Part shown: in pieces, positions 9,989-22,970 of the stretch
Numbering within the stretch: position 1 is the first letter of the stretch
Layout: each line of letters opens with the position of its first letter
From: Sympetrum striolatum
Lineage: Eukaryota; Arthropoda; Insecta; Odonata; Libellulidae
DNA length: 64,000 bases
Assembly: GCA_947579665.1 (NCBI GenBank)
Contig: OX388348.1
Location: forward strand, 9,486,001 to 9,550,000
Reading direction: 5' to 3'
Notes under the pieces: model-generated
Database searches by the model: none
What the model was told of the DNA's origin: nothing
The model's input: the letters and a program-made list of their open reading frames with translations, nothing else
Position numbers and translations under genes: made by a program

Positions 9989-11059
9989 GCTTAACTAATT
10001 AGAGATACAAAACTTCACAATGTTGGAATATTATAACAATAATCATTAGCGTATTCTGCCATGTGATTCAAAGATACACTTCCGCCCTCAAATTTATCGT
10101 AAATTTCTTTGAGCAGGAGAATGTTGTTTACATTCATACTGACATTTTGCTTTCACTATCCTCTGCTTTAAGTGCATTGTCATAGCCGAAAAGTCAGCTG
10201 AAATTTTGCTTAAGAATTTCTGAGACCCAATCCAAATTCCTTTATGCCTTTAGTCTCCATGGTTGAAGGTCAATGTATCCTCTTTCCTCCTTTATTCAAA
10301 ATGTTTGCTTAATTCAACGAATTTTTCTAATTTGACGATTTAATATTTTACTGCTTTTGGGAAAATATTTTTTCTCGGATTTCCAGTTTGGAATCCCTTA
10401 TAAGTCATACCCGTTTCGAAGGATGAGGACAATGAGAGGATTCGTCACTGATGATATCCGAGGACAGCGGAATGAGAGCGGATTTCTAAATTAGGTAAGC
10501 GAAACTTTTATTTCTTAACTTCACCGTATTTTGCTTGAATTATATCCTCAACTTATGGAATTTCAAAATGCATTGCCTTTTCGATATTCAATGCACGGTA
10601 GATATTTTGTCACCTCCTCCAATAATCGTGATTTTAGCGAAGCGATTTTAGAATGATAGTGAACATATAAAATATTACATAAATTAGAAAGCCAAAATGT
10701 TTGGTAGGAGATATAGTGTGTGCAGGGAATGAATTCAAAAAATTTCTCTGACGATACTGAAACGAAATGCATACGACTTGGTGAACTATCATCAACTTAA
10801 ATTATAGTAGAAAGTGGTTGTACTGTAGTTGAATACATTATGATGCTGGAGTTCCTAATCGACTGCGCTTTGGCTTTGCTTCATTTCCTTGCTTTCAATG
10901 TAGAGGTTGCATAATTTAGAATACAAAAGTATAGGAATATTGGAATAAATTTTAAATACTTTTAGAACGTAGGTACACCAAACAGAGTAAAAACGTTTAA
11001 CATAAAGCAATGCTAATCTTATCTAATGCTATTCCACAAACCTTTCTATTTTCCGCACT

Positions 11060-11700
11060 TATTTTACTATTCATTCTTATTTAACTTATAAAAGACATTG
11101 GTTCCTTTGTCCTAGGGAGAGAGGAGGTGCCTCTTGAGAGTGACGTCCTAAGGAAGACAGTTCATAAGTATGCAAACATATGAGATTATATTCAGTCTAT
11201 TTCTCAGATTAACTACTTAGCTGATATTTCAATTCCGGTTCTTATATACTATTTCCCTAACCTTTGTTTTCTCGGCTCTTATTTTATAATTCTTTCTTAT
11301 TTTCCTTATAAAATACGCAGGTTCCTATATCCTAGGGAGAGACGAGCTACCATTTGAACTTGACTTACTAGGAAGGTATTTTACAAAATCTTGTGTATTC
11401 AAATATTTGAGCTTATATTCAGTCGTATTATGGAGATTAACTACTTTACTAATATTTCTATTCAATTGCTTACATGCAATTGCAGTAAATTTTAATTTTT
11501 CTGCACTTATTTTCAAATGCATTCTAATTTTCTTATATATTACGCTGCTTCCATTGTCCAATGAAGAGACGAGGTCCTAGAGAGAAAATGACAAATCATA
11601 TGTATTAAAAAAATTGAGTTCACATTCATTCTCATTCTTGTCATTAACTATCATACTGCCATTTATACTTCATAGCCATATAAGCTGTTCCTCTTACTAA
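11060..11700 (+). repeat. Highly diverged ~220-bp tandem units at the array edge
   Basis: CCTAGGGAGAGA occurs at 11111 and 11331 (offset 220), and a related CCAATGAAGAGACGAGG block follows near 11559 (offset about 227). Each is preceded by an ATTCTTATTT-CTTATAAAA-type stretch and followed by a TTYAGTC...GATTAACTA stretch. The period equals that of the main satellite (222-223 bp), and the position is directly outside it. I read these as very old monomers no longer being homogenised. Direct similarity to the main consensus is weak, so common origin is an inference. Confidence 0.6.
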
Positions 11701-11930
11701 TCATTCTTCGACAATGTTTATACTATCTTTACAAGGAATCAGAAGGGATGCTGTGAGAATAAGAAGATAGGAGAGGCTAGAGGAATCGTGAAAATGAAAT
11801 ATATTAAGTACTCAATGAAAAACGTTGACATTTCAGTTAAATTCTATTGTTGGAATTCCTGATTTTATTATATTTTTATATAAAAATGAAACTGTTTTCG
11901 TTTGTCTAATTCTCTCTTCTTGGCCCTCAT
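11701..11930 (+). repeat. Diverged satellite monomer, intermediate
   Basis: This is recognisably the same monomer as the main array. GAAGGGATGCTGTGAGAATA at about 11752 corresponds to the consensus AAGGGATGCTGTAAGGATT. The order of later blocks (AGTAC/AGTAT, RTTAAA-TTCTATTGTTGGAATTC, ATTTTTATAT) is kept with many changes. It bridges the strongly diverged edge and the homogenised array. Confidence 0.8.
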
Positions 11931-13030
11931 TCAGATCATTCCCTGGGGTAACGAAGAAATCTGAAGGGATGCTGTGAGGATTGCAAAAGCGGAGAGACCG
12001 GAGAAAAGGTAAATATTATATTAAATAAGTATCTTATAATAATCATATAGATTAAAGTTGGATTCGATTGTTGTAATTCGTCATTTTAATTGAATTTTGA
12101 TATTGAATGAGATTATTTTCTTTTCTGTCTAATTTGCTCTTCTTTGCCCTTATTTAGATCATTCCCTGAGATAACGAAGGAATTTAAAGGGATGCTGTCA
12201 GGATTCTAAGAGAGAAGGGACCGGATAAATCGTAAATATTATGATAAATAAGTATCTTATAATAATCATATAGATTAAAGTTAGATTCGATTGTTGTAAT
12301 TCGTCATTTTAATTGAATTTTGATATTGAATGAGATTATTTTCTTTATGTCTAATTTCCTCTTCTTTGCCCTTATTGAGATCATTCCCTGAGGTAACGAA
12401 GGATTTTTAAGGGATGCTGTAAGGATTCTAAGAGAGAAGGGACCGGATAAATCGTAAATATTATGATAAATAAGTATCTTATAATTATCATAGAGATTAA
12501 AGTTAGATTCGATTGTTGTAATTCGTCATTTTAATTGAATTTTGATATTGAATGAGATTATTTTCTTTTCTGTCCAATTTCCACTTCTTTGCCCTTATTA
12601 AGATCATTCCCTGAGGTAACGAAGGAATTTTAAGGGATGCTGTAAGGATTCTAAGAGAGAAGGGACCGGATGAATCGTAAATATTATGATAAATAAGTAT
12701 CTTATAATAATCATATAGATTAAAGTTAGATTCGATTGTTGTAATTCGTCATTTTAATTGAATTTTGATATTGAATGAGATTATTTTCTTTTCTGTATAA
12801 TTTACTCTTCTTTGCCCTTATTCAGATCATTCCCTGAGGTAACGAAGGATTTTTAAGGGATGCTGTAAGGATTCTAAGAGAGAAGGGACCGGATAAATCG
12901 TAAATATTATGATAAATAAGTATTTTATAATAATCATATAGATTAAAGTTAGATTCGATTGTTGTAATTCGTCATTTTAATTGAATTTTGATATTGAATG
13001 AGATTATTTTCTTTATGTCTAATTTCCTCT

Positions 13031-15255
13031 TCTTTGCCCATATTCAGATCATTCCCTGAGGTAACGAAAGAATTTTAAGGGATGCTGTAAGGATTATAAG
13101 AGAGAAGGGACCGGATAAATCGTAAACATTATGATAAATAAGTATCTTATAATAATCATATAGATTAAAGTTAGATTAGATTGTTGTAATTCGTCATTTT
13201 AATTGAATTTTGATATTGAATGAGATTATTTTCTTTTCTGTCTAATTTCCTCTTCTTTGCCCTTATTTAGATCATTCCCTGAGGTAACGAAGGAATTTTA
13301 AGGGATGCTGTAAGGATTCTAAGAGAGAAGGGACCGGATGAATCGTAAATATTATGATAAATAAGTATCTTATAATAATCATATAGATTAAAGTTAGATT
13401 CGATTGTTGTAATTCGTCATTTTAATTGAATTTTGATATTGAATGAGATTATTTTCTTTATGTCTAATTTCCTCTTCTTTGCCCTTATTGAGATCATTCC
13501 CTGAGGTAACGAAGGATTTTTAAGGGATGCTGTAAGGATTCTAAGAGAGAAGGGACCGGATAAATCGTAAATATTATGATAAATAAGTATCTTATAATTA
13601 TCATAGAGATTAAAGTTAGATTCGATTGTTGTAATTCGTCATTTTAATTGAATATTGATATTGAATGAGATTATTTTCTTTTCTGTCTAATTTTCTCTTC
13701 TTTGCCCTTATTTAGATCATTCCCTGGGGTAACGAAGGATTTCTAAGGGAAGCTGTAAGGAATCTAAGAGAGAAGGGACCGGATGAATCGTAAATATTAT
13801 GATAAATAAGTATCTTATAATAATCATATAGATTAAAGTTAGATTCGATTGTTGTAATTCGTCATTTTAATTGAATTTTGATATTGAATGAGATTATTTT
13901 CTTTATGTCTAATTTCCTCTTCTTTGCCCTTATTGAGATCATTCCCTGAGGTAACGAAGGATTTTTAAGGGATGCTGTAAGGATTCTAAGAGAGCAGGGG
14001 CCCGGATAATTCGTAAATATTATGATAAATAAGTATCTTATAATAATCATATAGATTAAAGTTAGATTCGATTGTTGTAATTCGTCATTTTTATTGAATT
14101 TTGATATTGAATGAGATTATTTTCTTTTATGTCTAATTTCCTCTTCTTTGCCCTTATTTAGATCATTCCCTGAGGTAACCAAGGAATTTTAAGGGATGCT
14201 GTAAGGATTCTAAGATAGAAGGGACCGGATGAATCGTAAATATTATGATAAATAAGTATCTTATAATAATCATGTAGATTAAGTTAGATTCGATTGTTGT
14301 AATTCGTCATTTTAATTGAATCTTGATATTGAATGAGATTATTTTCTTTTCTGTCTAATTTTCTCTTCTTTGCCCTTATTTAGATCATTCCCTGGGGTAA
14401 CGAAGGATTTCTAAGGGAAGCTGTAAGGAATCTAAGAGAGAAGGGACCGGATGAATCGTAAATATTATGATAAATAAGTATCTTATAATAATCATATAGA
14501 TTAAAGTTAGATTCGATTGTTGTAATTCGTCATTTTAATTGAATTTTGATATTGAATGAGATTATTTTCTTTATGTCTAATTTCCTCTTCTTTGCCCTTA
14601 TTGAGATCATTCCCTGAGGTAACGAAGGATTTTTAAGGGATGCTGTAAGGATTCTAAGAGAGAAGGGACCGGATAAATCGTAAATATTATGATAAATAAG
14701 TATCTTATAATAATCATATAGATTAAAGTTAGATTCGATTGTTGTAATTCGTCATTTTTATTGAATTTTGATATTGAATGAGATTATTTTCTTTTATGTC
14801 TAATTTCCTCTTCTTTGCCCTTATTTAGATCATTCCCTGAGGTAACGAAGGAATTTTAAGGGATGCTGTAAGGATTCTAAGATAGAAGGGACCGGATGAA
14901 TCGTAAATATTATGATAAATAAGTATCTTATAATAATGATATAGATTAAAGTTAGATTCGATTGTTGTAATTCGTCATTTTAATTGAATTTTGATATTGA
15001 ATGAGATTATTTTCTTTTCTGTCTAATTTCCTCTTCTTTGCCCTATTCAGATCATTCCCTGAGGTAACGAAGGAATTTTAAGGGATGCTGTAAGGATTCT
15101 AAGATAGAAGGGACCGGATGAATCGTAAATATTATGATAAATAAGTATCTTATAATAATCATATAGATTAAAGTTAGATTCGATTGTTGTATTTCGTCAT
15201 TTTAATTGAATTTTGATATTGAATGAGATTATTTTCTTTATGTCAAATCTCCTCT
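13031..15255 (+). repeat. Higher-order repeat copy 1, 10 monomers (2225 bp)
   Basis: Variant-specific marks recur exactly 2225 bp later. These are CTTTGCCCATATTCAG (13032, 15257), the GCAGGGGCCCGGATAATTCG variant (about 13995, 16219), the monomer with ATCATGTAGATTAAGTTAG (about 14270, 16495), and ATAATGATATAG (14934, 17159). Period 2225 equals 10 x 222.5. Confidence 0.85.
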
Positions 15256-17925
15256 TCTTTGCCCATATTCAGATCATTCCCTGAGGTAACGAAAGAATTT
15301 TAAGGGATGCTGTAAGGATTATAAGAGAGAAGGGACCGGATAAATCGTAAACATTATGATAAATAAGTATCTTATAATAATCATATAGATTAAAGTTAGA
15401 TTAGATTGTTGTAATTCGTCATTTTAATTGAATTTTGATATTGAATGAGATTATTTTCTTTTCTGTCTAATTTCCTCTTCTTTGCCCTTATTTAGATCAT
15501 TCCCTGAGGTAACGAAGGAATTTTAAGGGATGCTGTAAGGATTCTAAGAGAGAAGGGACCGGATGAATCGTAAATATTATGATAAATAAGTATCTTATAA
15601 TAATCATATAGATTAAAGTTAGATTCGATTGTTGTAATTCGTCATTTTAATTGAATTTTGATATTGAATGAGATTATTTTCTTTATGTCTAATTTCCTCT
15701 TCTTTGCCCTTATTGAGATCATTCCCTGAGGTAACGAAGGATTTTTAAGGGATGCTGTAAGGATTCTAAGAGAGAAGGGACCGGATAAATCGTAAATATT
15801 ATGATAAATAAGTATCTTATAATTATCATAGAGATTAAAGTTAGATTCGATTGTTGTAATTCGTCATTTTAATTGAATATTGATATTGAATGAGATTATT
15901 TTCTTTTCTGTCTAATTTTCTCTTCTTTGCCCTTATTTAGATCATTCCCTGGGGTAACGAAGGATTTCTAAGGGAAGCTGTAAGGAATCTAAGAGAGAAG
16001 GGACCGGATGAATCGTAAATATTATGATAAATAAGTATCTTATAATAATCATATAGATTAAAGTTAGATTCGATTGTTGTAATTCGTCATTTTAATTGAA
16101 TTTTGATATTGAATGAGATTATTTTCTTTATGTCTAATTTCCTCTTCTTTGCCCTTATTGAGATCATTCCCTGAGGTAACGAAGGATTTTTAAGGGATGC
16201 TGTAAGGATTCTAAGAGAGCAGGGGCCCGGATAATTCGTAAATATTATGATAAATAAGTATCTTATAATAATCATATAGATTAAAGTTAGATTCGATTGT
16301 TGTAATTCGTCATTTTTATTGAATTTTGATATTGAATGAGATTATTTTCTTTTATGTCTAATTTCCTCTTCTTTGCCCTTATTTAGATCATTCCCTGAGG
16401 TAACCAAGGAATTTTAAGGGATGCTGTAAGGATTCTAAGATAGAAGGGACCGGATGAATCGTAAATATTATGATAAATAAGTATCTTATAATAATCATGT
16501 AGATTAAGTTAGATTCGATTGTTGTAATTCGTCATTTTAATTGAATCTTGATATTGAATGAGATTATTTTCTTTTCTGTCTAATTTTCTCTTCTTTGCCC
16601 TTATTTAGATCATTCCCTGGGGTAACGAAGGATTTCTAAGGGAAGCTGTAAGGAATCTAAGAGAGAAGGGACCGGATGAATCGTAAATATTATGATAAAT
16701 AAGTATCTTATAATAATCATATAGATTAAAGTTAGATTCGATTGTTGTAATTCGTCATTTTAATTGAATTTTGATATTGAATGAGATTATTTTCTTTATG
16801 TCTAATTTCCTCTTCTTTGCCCTTATTGAGATCATTCCCTGAGGTAACGAAGGATTTTTAAGGGATGCTGTAAGGATTCTAAGAGAGAAGGGACCGGATA
16901 AATCGTAAATATTATGATAAATAAGTATCTTATAATAATCATATAGATTAAAGTTAGATTCGATTGTTGTAATTCGTCATTTTTATTGAATTTTGATATT
17001 GAATGAGATTATTTTCTTTTATGTCTAATTTCCTCTTCTTTGCCCTTATTTAGATCATTCCCTGAGGTAACGAAGGAATTTTAAGGGATGCTGTAAGGAT
17101 TCTAAGATAGAAGGGACCGGATGAATCGTAAATATTATGATAAATAAGTATCTTATAATAATGATATAGATTAAAGTTAGATTCGATTGTTGTAATTCGT
17201 CATTTTAATTGAATTTTGATATTGAATGAGATTATTTTCTTTATGTCTAATTTCCTCTTCTTTGCCCTTATTGAGATCATTCCCTGAGGTAACGAAGGAT
17301 TTTTAAGGGATGCTGTAAGGATTCTAAGAGAGAAGGGACCGGATAAATCGTAAATATTATGATAAATAAGTATCTTATAATAATCATATAGATTAAAGTT
17401 AGATTCGATTGTTGTAATTCGTCATTTTTATTGAATTTTGATATTGAATGAGATTATTTTCTTTTATGTCTAATTTCCTCTTCTTTGCCCTTATTTAGAT
17501 CATTCCCTGAGGTAACGAAGGAATTTTAAGGGATGCTGTAAGGATTCTAAGATAGAAGGGACCGGATGAATCGTAAATATTATGATAAATAAGTATCTTA
17601 TAATAATGATATAGATTAAAGTTAGATTCGATTGTTGTAATTCGTCATTTTAATTGAATTTTGATATTGAATGAGATTATTTTCTTTTCTGTCTAATTTC
17701 CTCTTCTTTGCCCTATTCAGATCATTCCCTGAGGTAACGAAGGAATTTTAAGGGATGCTGTAAGGATTCTAAGATAGAAGGGACCGGATGAATCGTAAAT
17801 ATTATGATAAATAAGTATCTTATAATAATCATATAGATTAAAGTTAGATTCGATTGTTGTATTTCGTCATTTTAATTGAATTTTGATATTGAATGAGATT
17901 ATTTTCTTTATGTCAAATCTCCTCT
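15256..17925 (+). repeat. Higher-order repeat copy 2, expanded to 12 monomers (2670 bp)
   Basis: It follows copy 1 in the same monomer order. Near its end two extra monomers are present: ATAATGATATAG appears at 17159 and again 445 bp later at 17604. As a result the closing mark TGTCAAATCT is at 15241 for copy 1 and 17911 for copy 2 (offset 2670). The duplicated dimer lies at about 16776-17220 and 17221-17665. Confidence 0.8.
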
Positions 17926-20900
17926 TCTTTGCCCTTATTTAGATCATTCCCTGAGGTAACGAAGGAATTTTAAGGGATGCTGTAAGGATTCTAAGAGAGA
18001 AGGGACCGGATGAATCGTAAATATTATGATAAATAAGTATCTTATAATAATCATATAGATTAAAGTTAGATTCGATTGTTGTAATTCGTCATTTTAATTG
18101 AATTTTGATATTGAATGAGATTATTTTCTTTTCTGTCTAATTTCCTCTTCTTTGCCCTTATTTAGATCATTCCCTGAGGTAGCGAAGGAATTTTAAGGGA
18201 TGCTGTAAGGATTCTAAGAGAGAAGGGACCGGATGAATCGTAAATATTATGATAAATAAGTATCTTATAATAATCATATAGATTAAAGTTAGATTCGATT
18301 GTTGTAATTCGTCATTTTAATTGAATTTTGATATTGAATGAGATTATTTTCTTTATGTCTAATTTCCTCTTCTTTGCCCTTATTTAGATCATTCCCTGAG
18401 GTAACCAAGGAATTTTAAGGGATGCTGTAAGGATTCTAAGATAGAAGGGACCGGATGAATCGTAAATATTATGATAAATAAGTATCTTATAATAATCATG
18501 TAGATTAAGTTAGATTCGATTGTTGTAATTCGTCATTTTAATTGAATTTTGATATTGAATGAGATTATTTTCTTTATGTCTAATTTCCTCTTCTTTGCCC
18601 TTATTCAGATCATTTTCTGAGGTAACGAAGGATTTCTAAGGGATGCTGTAAGGATTCTAAGTGAGAAGGGACCAGATAAATCGTAAATATTATGATAAAT
18701 AAGTATCTTATAATAATCATATAGATTAAAGTTAGATTCGATTGTTGTAATTCGTCATTTTAATTGAATTTTGATATTGAATGAGATTATTTCTTTTCTG
18801 CCTAATTTCCTCTTCTTTGCCCTTATTCAGATCATTCCCTAAGGTAACGAAGGAATTTTAAGGGATGCTGTAAGGATTCTAAGAGAGAAGGGACCGGATA
18901 AATCGTAAATATTATGATAAATAAGTATCTTATAATAATCATATAGATTAAAGTTAGATTCGATTGTTGTAATTCGTCATTTTAATTGAATTTTGATATT
19001 GAATGAGATTATTTTCTTTTCTGTCTAATTTCCTCTTCTATGCCCTTATTCAGATCATTCCCTGGGGTAACGAAGGAATTTTAAGGGATGCTGTAAGGAT
19101 TCTAAGAGAGAAGGGACCGTATAAATCGTACATATTATGATTTATAAGTATCTTATAATAATCATATAGATTAAAGTTAGATTCGATTGTTGTAATTCGT
19201 CATTTTAATTGAATTTTGATATTGAATGAGATTATTTTCTTTTCTGTCTAATTTCCTCAGCTTTGCCTTATTTAGATCATTCCCTGGGGTAACGAACGAT
19301 TTCTATGGGATGCTGTAAGGATTCTAAGAGAGAAGGGACCGGATAAATCGTAAATATTATGATAAATAAGTATCTTATAATAATCATAGCGATTAAAGTT
19401 AGATTCGAATGTTGTAATTAGTCATTTTTATTGAATTTTGATATTGAATGAGATTATTTTCTTTTCTGTCTAATTTCCTCTTCTTTGCCCTTATTTAGAT
19501 CATTCCCTGGGGTAACGAAGGATTTCTAAGGGATGCTGTAAGGATTCTAAGAGAGAAGGGACCGGATAAATCGTAAATATTATGATAAATAAGTATCTTA
19601 TAATAATCATAACGATTAAAGTTAGATTCGATTGTTGTAATTCGTCATTTTTATTGAATTTTGATATTGAATGAAATTATTTTCTTTTCTGTCTAATTTC
19701 CTCTTCTTTGCCCTTATTTAGATCATTCCCTGGGGTAACGTATGAATTTTAAGGGATGCTGTAAGGATTCTAAGAGAGAAAGGACCAGATAAATCGTAAA
19801 TATTATGATAAATAAGTATCTTATAATAATCATATAGATTAAAGTTAGATTCGATTGTTGTAATTCGTCATTCTTATTGAATTTGGATATTGAATGAGAT
19901 TATTTTTTTTTCTGTCTAATTTCCTCTTCTTTGCCCTTATTTAGATCATTCCCTGGGGCAACGAAGGATTTCTAAGGGATGCTGTAAGGATTCTAAGAGA
20001 GAAGGGACCGGATAAATCGTAAATATTATGATAAATAAGTATCTTATAATAATCATAGCAATGAAAGTTAGATTCGAATGTTGTAATTCGTCATTTTTAT
20101 TGAATTTTGATATTGAATGAGATTATTTTCTTTTCTGTCTAATTTCCTCTTCTTTGCCCTTATTTAGATCATTCCCTGGGGTAACGAAGGATTTCTAAGG
20201 GATGCTGTAAGGATTCTAAGAGAGAAGGGACCGGATAAATCGTAAATATTATGATAAATAAGTATCTCATAATAATCATATAGATTAAAGTTAGATTCGA
20301 TTATTGTAATTCGTCATTTTAATTGAATTTTGATATTGAATGAGATTATTTTCTTTTCTGTCTAATTTCCTCTTCCTTGCCCTTATTTAGATCATTCGCT
20401 GGGGTAACGAAGGATTTCTAAGGGATGCTGTAAGGATTGTAAGAGAGAAGGGACCGGATAAATCGTAAATATTATGATAAATAAGTATCTTATAATAATC
20501 ATATAGATTAAAGTTAGATTCGATTGTTGTAATTCGTCATTCTTATTGAATTTTGATATTGAATGAGATTATTTTCTTTTCTGTCTAATTTCCTCTTCTT
20601 TGCCCTTATTCAGATCATTCCCTAAGGTAACGAAGGAATTTTAAGGGATGCTGTAAGGATTCTAAGAGAGAAGGGACCGGATAAATCGTAAATATTATGA
20701 TAAATAAGTGTCTTATAATAATCATATAGACTAAAGTTAGATTCGATTGTTGTAATTCGTCATTTTAATTGAATTTTGATATTGAATGAGATTATTTTCT
20801 TTTCTGTCTAATTTCCTCTTCTTTGCCCTTATTCAGATCATTCCCTGGGGTAACGAAGGATTTCTTAGGGATGCTGTAAGGATTCTAAGATAGAAGGGAC

Positions 20901-21437
20901 CGGATAAATCGTAAATATTATGATTAATAAGTATCTTATAATAATCATACCGATTAAAGTTAGATACGATTGTTGTAATTCGTCATTTTTATTGAATTTT
21001 GATATTGAATGAAATTATTTTCTTTTCTGTCTAATTTCCTCTTCTTTGCCCTTATTTAGATCATTCCCTGGGGTAACGTATGAATTTTAAGGGATGCTGT
21101 AAGGATTCTAAGAGAGAAAGGACCGGATAAATCGTAAATATTATGATAAATATGTATCTTATAATAATCATATAGATAAAAGTTAGATTCGATTGTTGTA
21201 ATTCGTCATTTTAATTGAATTTTGATATTGAATGAGATTATTTTCTTTTCTGTCTAATTTCCTCTTCTTTGCCCTTATTCAGATCATTCCCTGGGGTAAC
21301 GAAGGATTTCTTAGGGATGCTGTAAGGATTCTAAGATAGAAGGGACCGGATAAATCGTAAATATTATGATAAATAAGTATCTTATAATAATCATATAGAT
21401 AAAAGTTAGATTCGATTGTTGTAATTCGTCATTTTAA

Positions 21438-22970
21438 TTGAATTTTGATATTGAATGAGATTATTTTCTTTTCTGTCTAATTTCCTCTTCTTTGCCCTTA
21501 TTCAGATCATTCCCTGAGGTAGAGAAGGATTTTTCAGGGATGCTGTAAGGATTCTAAGAGAGAAGGGACCGGATTAAGTTAGATTCGATTGTTGTAATTC
21601 GTCATTCCTATTGAATTTTGATATTGAATGAGATTATTTTCTTTTCTGTCTAATTTCCTCTTCTTTGCCCTTATTCAGATCATTCCCAGGAGTAACGTAG
21701 GAATTTTAAGGGATGCTGTAAGGATTCTAAGAGAGAAGGGACTGGATAAATCGTAAATATTATGATAAATAAGTATCTTATAATAATCATATAGATTAAA
21801 GTTAGATTCGATTGTAGTAATTCGTCATTTTAATTGAATTTTTATTTTGAATGAGATTATTTTCTTTTCTGTCTAATTTCCTCTTCTTTGCCCTTATGCA
21901 GATTTTCCCTGAGGTAACGAAGGAATTTAAAAGGATGCTGTAAGGATAATAAGAGAGAAGGGACCGGATAAATCGTAAATATTATGATAAATAAGTATCT
22001 TATAATAATCATATAGATTAAAGTTAGATTCGATTGTTGTAATTCGTCATTTTAATTGAATTTTGATATTGAATGAGATTATTTTCTTTTCTGCCTAATT
22101 TCCTCTTCTATGCCCTTATTCAGATCATTCCCTGGGGTAACGAAGGAATTTTAAGGGATGCTGTAAGGATTCTAAGAGAGAAGGGACCGGATAAATCGTA
22201 AATATTATGATAAATAAGTATCTTATAATAATCATATAGATTAAAGTTAGATTCGATTGTTGTAATTCGTCATTTTAATTGAATTTTGATATTGAATGAG
22301 ATTATTTTCTTTTCTGTCTAATTTCCTCTTCTATGCCCTTATTCAGATCATTCCCTGGGGTAACGAAGGAATTTTAAGGAATGCTGTAAGGATTCTAAGA
22401 GAGAAGGGACCGTATAAATCGTAAATATTATGATAAATAAGTATCTTATAATAATCATATAGATTAAAGTTAGATTCGATTGTTGTAATTCGTCATTTTA
22501 ATTGAATTTTGATATTGAATGAGATTATTTTCTTTTCTGTCTAATTTCCTCTTCTATGCCCTTATTCAGATCATTCCCTGGGGTAACGAAGGAATTTTAA
22601 GGGATGCTGTAAGGATTCTAAGAGAGAAGGGACCGTATAAATCGTACATATTATGATTTATAAGTATCTTATAATAATCATATAGATTAAAGTTAGATTC
22701 GATTGTTGTAATTCGTCATTTTAATTGAATTTTGATATTGAATGAGATTATTTTCTTTTCTGTCTAATTTCCTCAGCTTTGCCTTATTTAGATCATTCCC
22801 TGGGGTAACGAACGATTTCTATGGGATGCTGTAAGGATTCTAAGAGAGAAGGGACCGGATAAATCGTAAATATTATGATAAATAAGTATCTTATAATAAT
22901 CATAGCGATTAAAGTTAGATTCGAATGTTGTAATTAGTCATTTTTATTGAATTTTGATATTGAATGAGAT
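21438..22970 (+). repeat. Partial copy of the 1732-bp block
   Basis: It shares with 25622-27353 the short monomer (GGACCGGATTAAGTTAG at 21568 and 25752, offset 4184), the AGGAGTAACGTAGG and GCAGATTTTCCCTGAGG variants, and the following CTATGCCC monomers. One monomer of the later block (the CCTAAGGTAACG type) is missing here. Confidence 0.7.

Larger units (their letters stand above)
8060..10950 (+). repeat. Three diverged tandem units of ~1 kb
   Basis: Ordered landmarks recur at about 1-kb steps. AAATTAGGTAAGC occurs at 8488, 9479 and 10488 (offsets 991 and 1009). A TTTG(G)CTTTGC(C/T)TCRT-type block occurs at about 8857, 9828 and 10871. GGTTGTACT occurs at about 8799, 9768 and 10817. The first two units also share a T-run followed by CAAAC(T/C)GGGTRTCAT (about 8212 and 9176). 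Overall divergence is high. Within each unit a block of about 105 bp ending AAATTAG-GTAAGC is better kept than its surroundings. In units 2 and 3 it follows CTCGGATTTCCAG, so it looks like an exon with an acceptor and a donor, but unit 1 and the left-arm copy contain stops. Confidence 0.7.

Noticed and set aside
13862..16275. Identical 62-codon open frames at 13862-14050 and 16087-16275 on the minus strand
   Set aside because: They lie wholly inside satellite monomers and recur only because the same variant monomer is present in both higher-order copies. Neighbouring monomers break the frame, so they are not genes.
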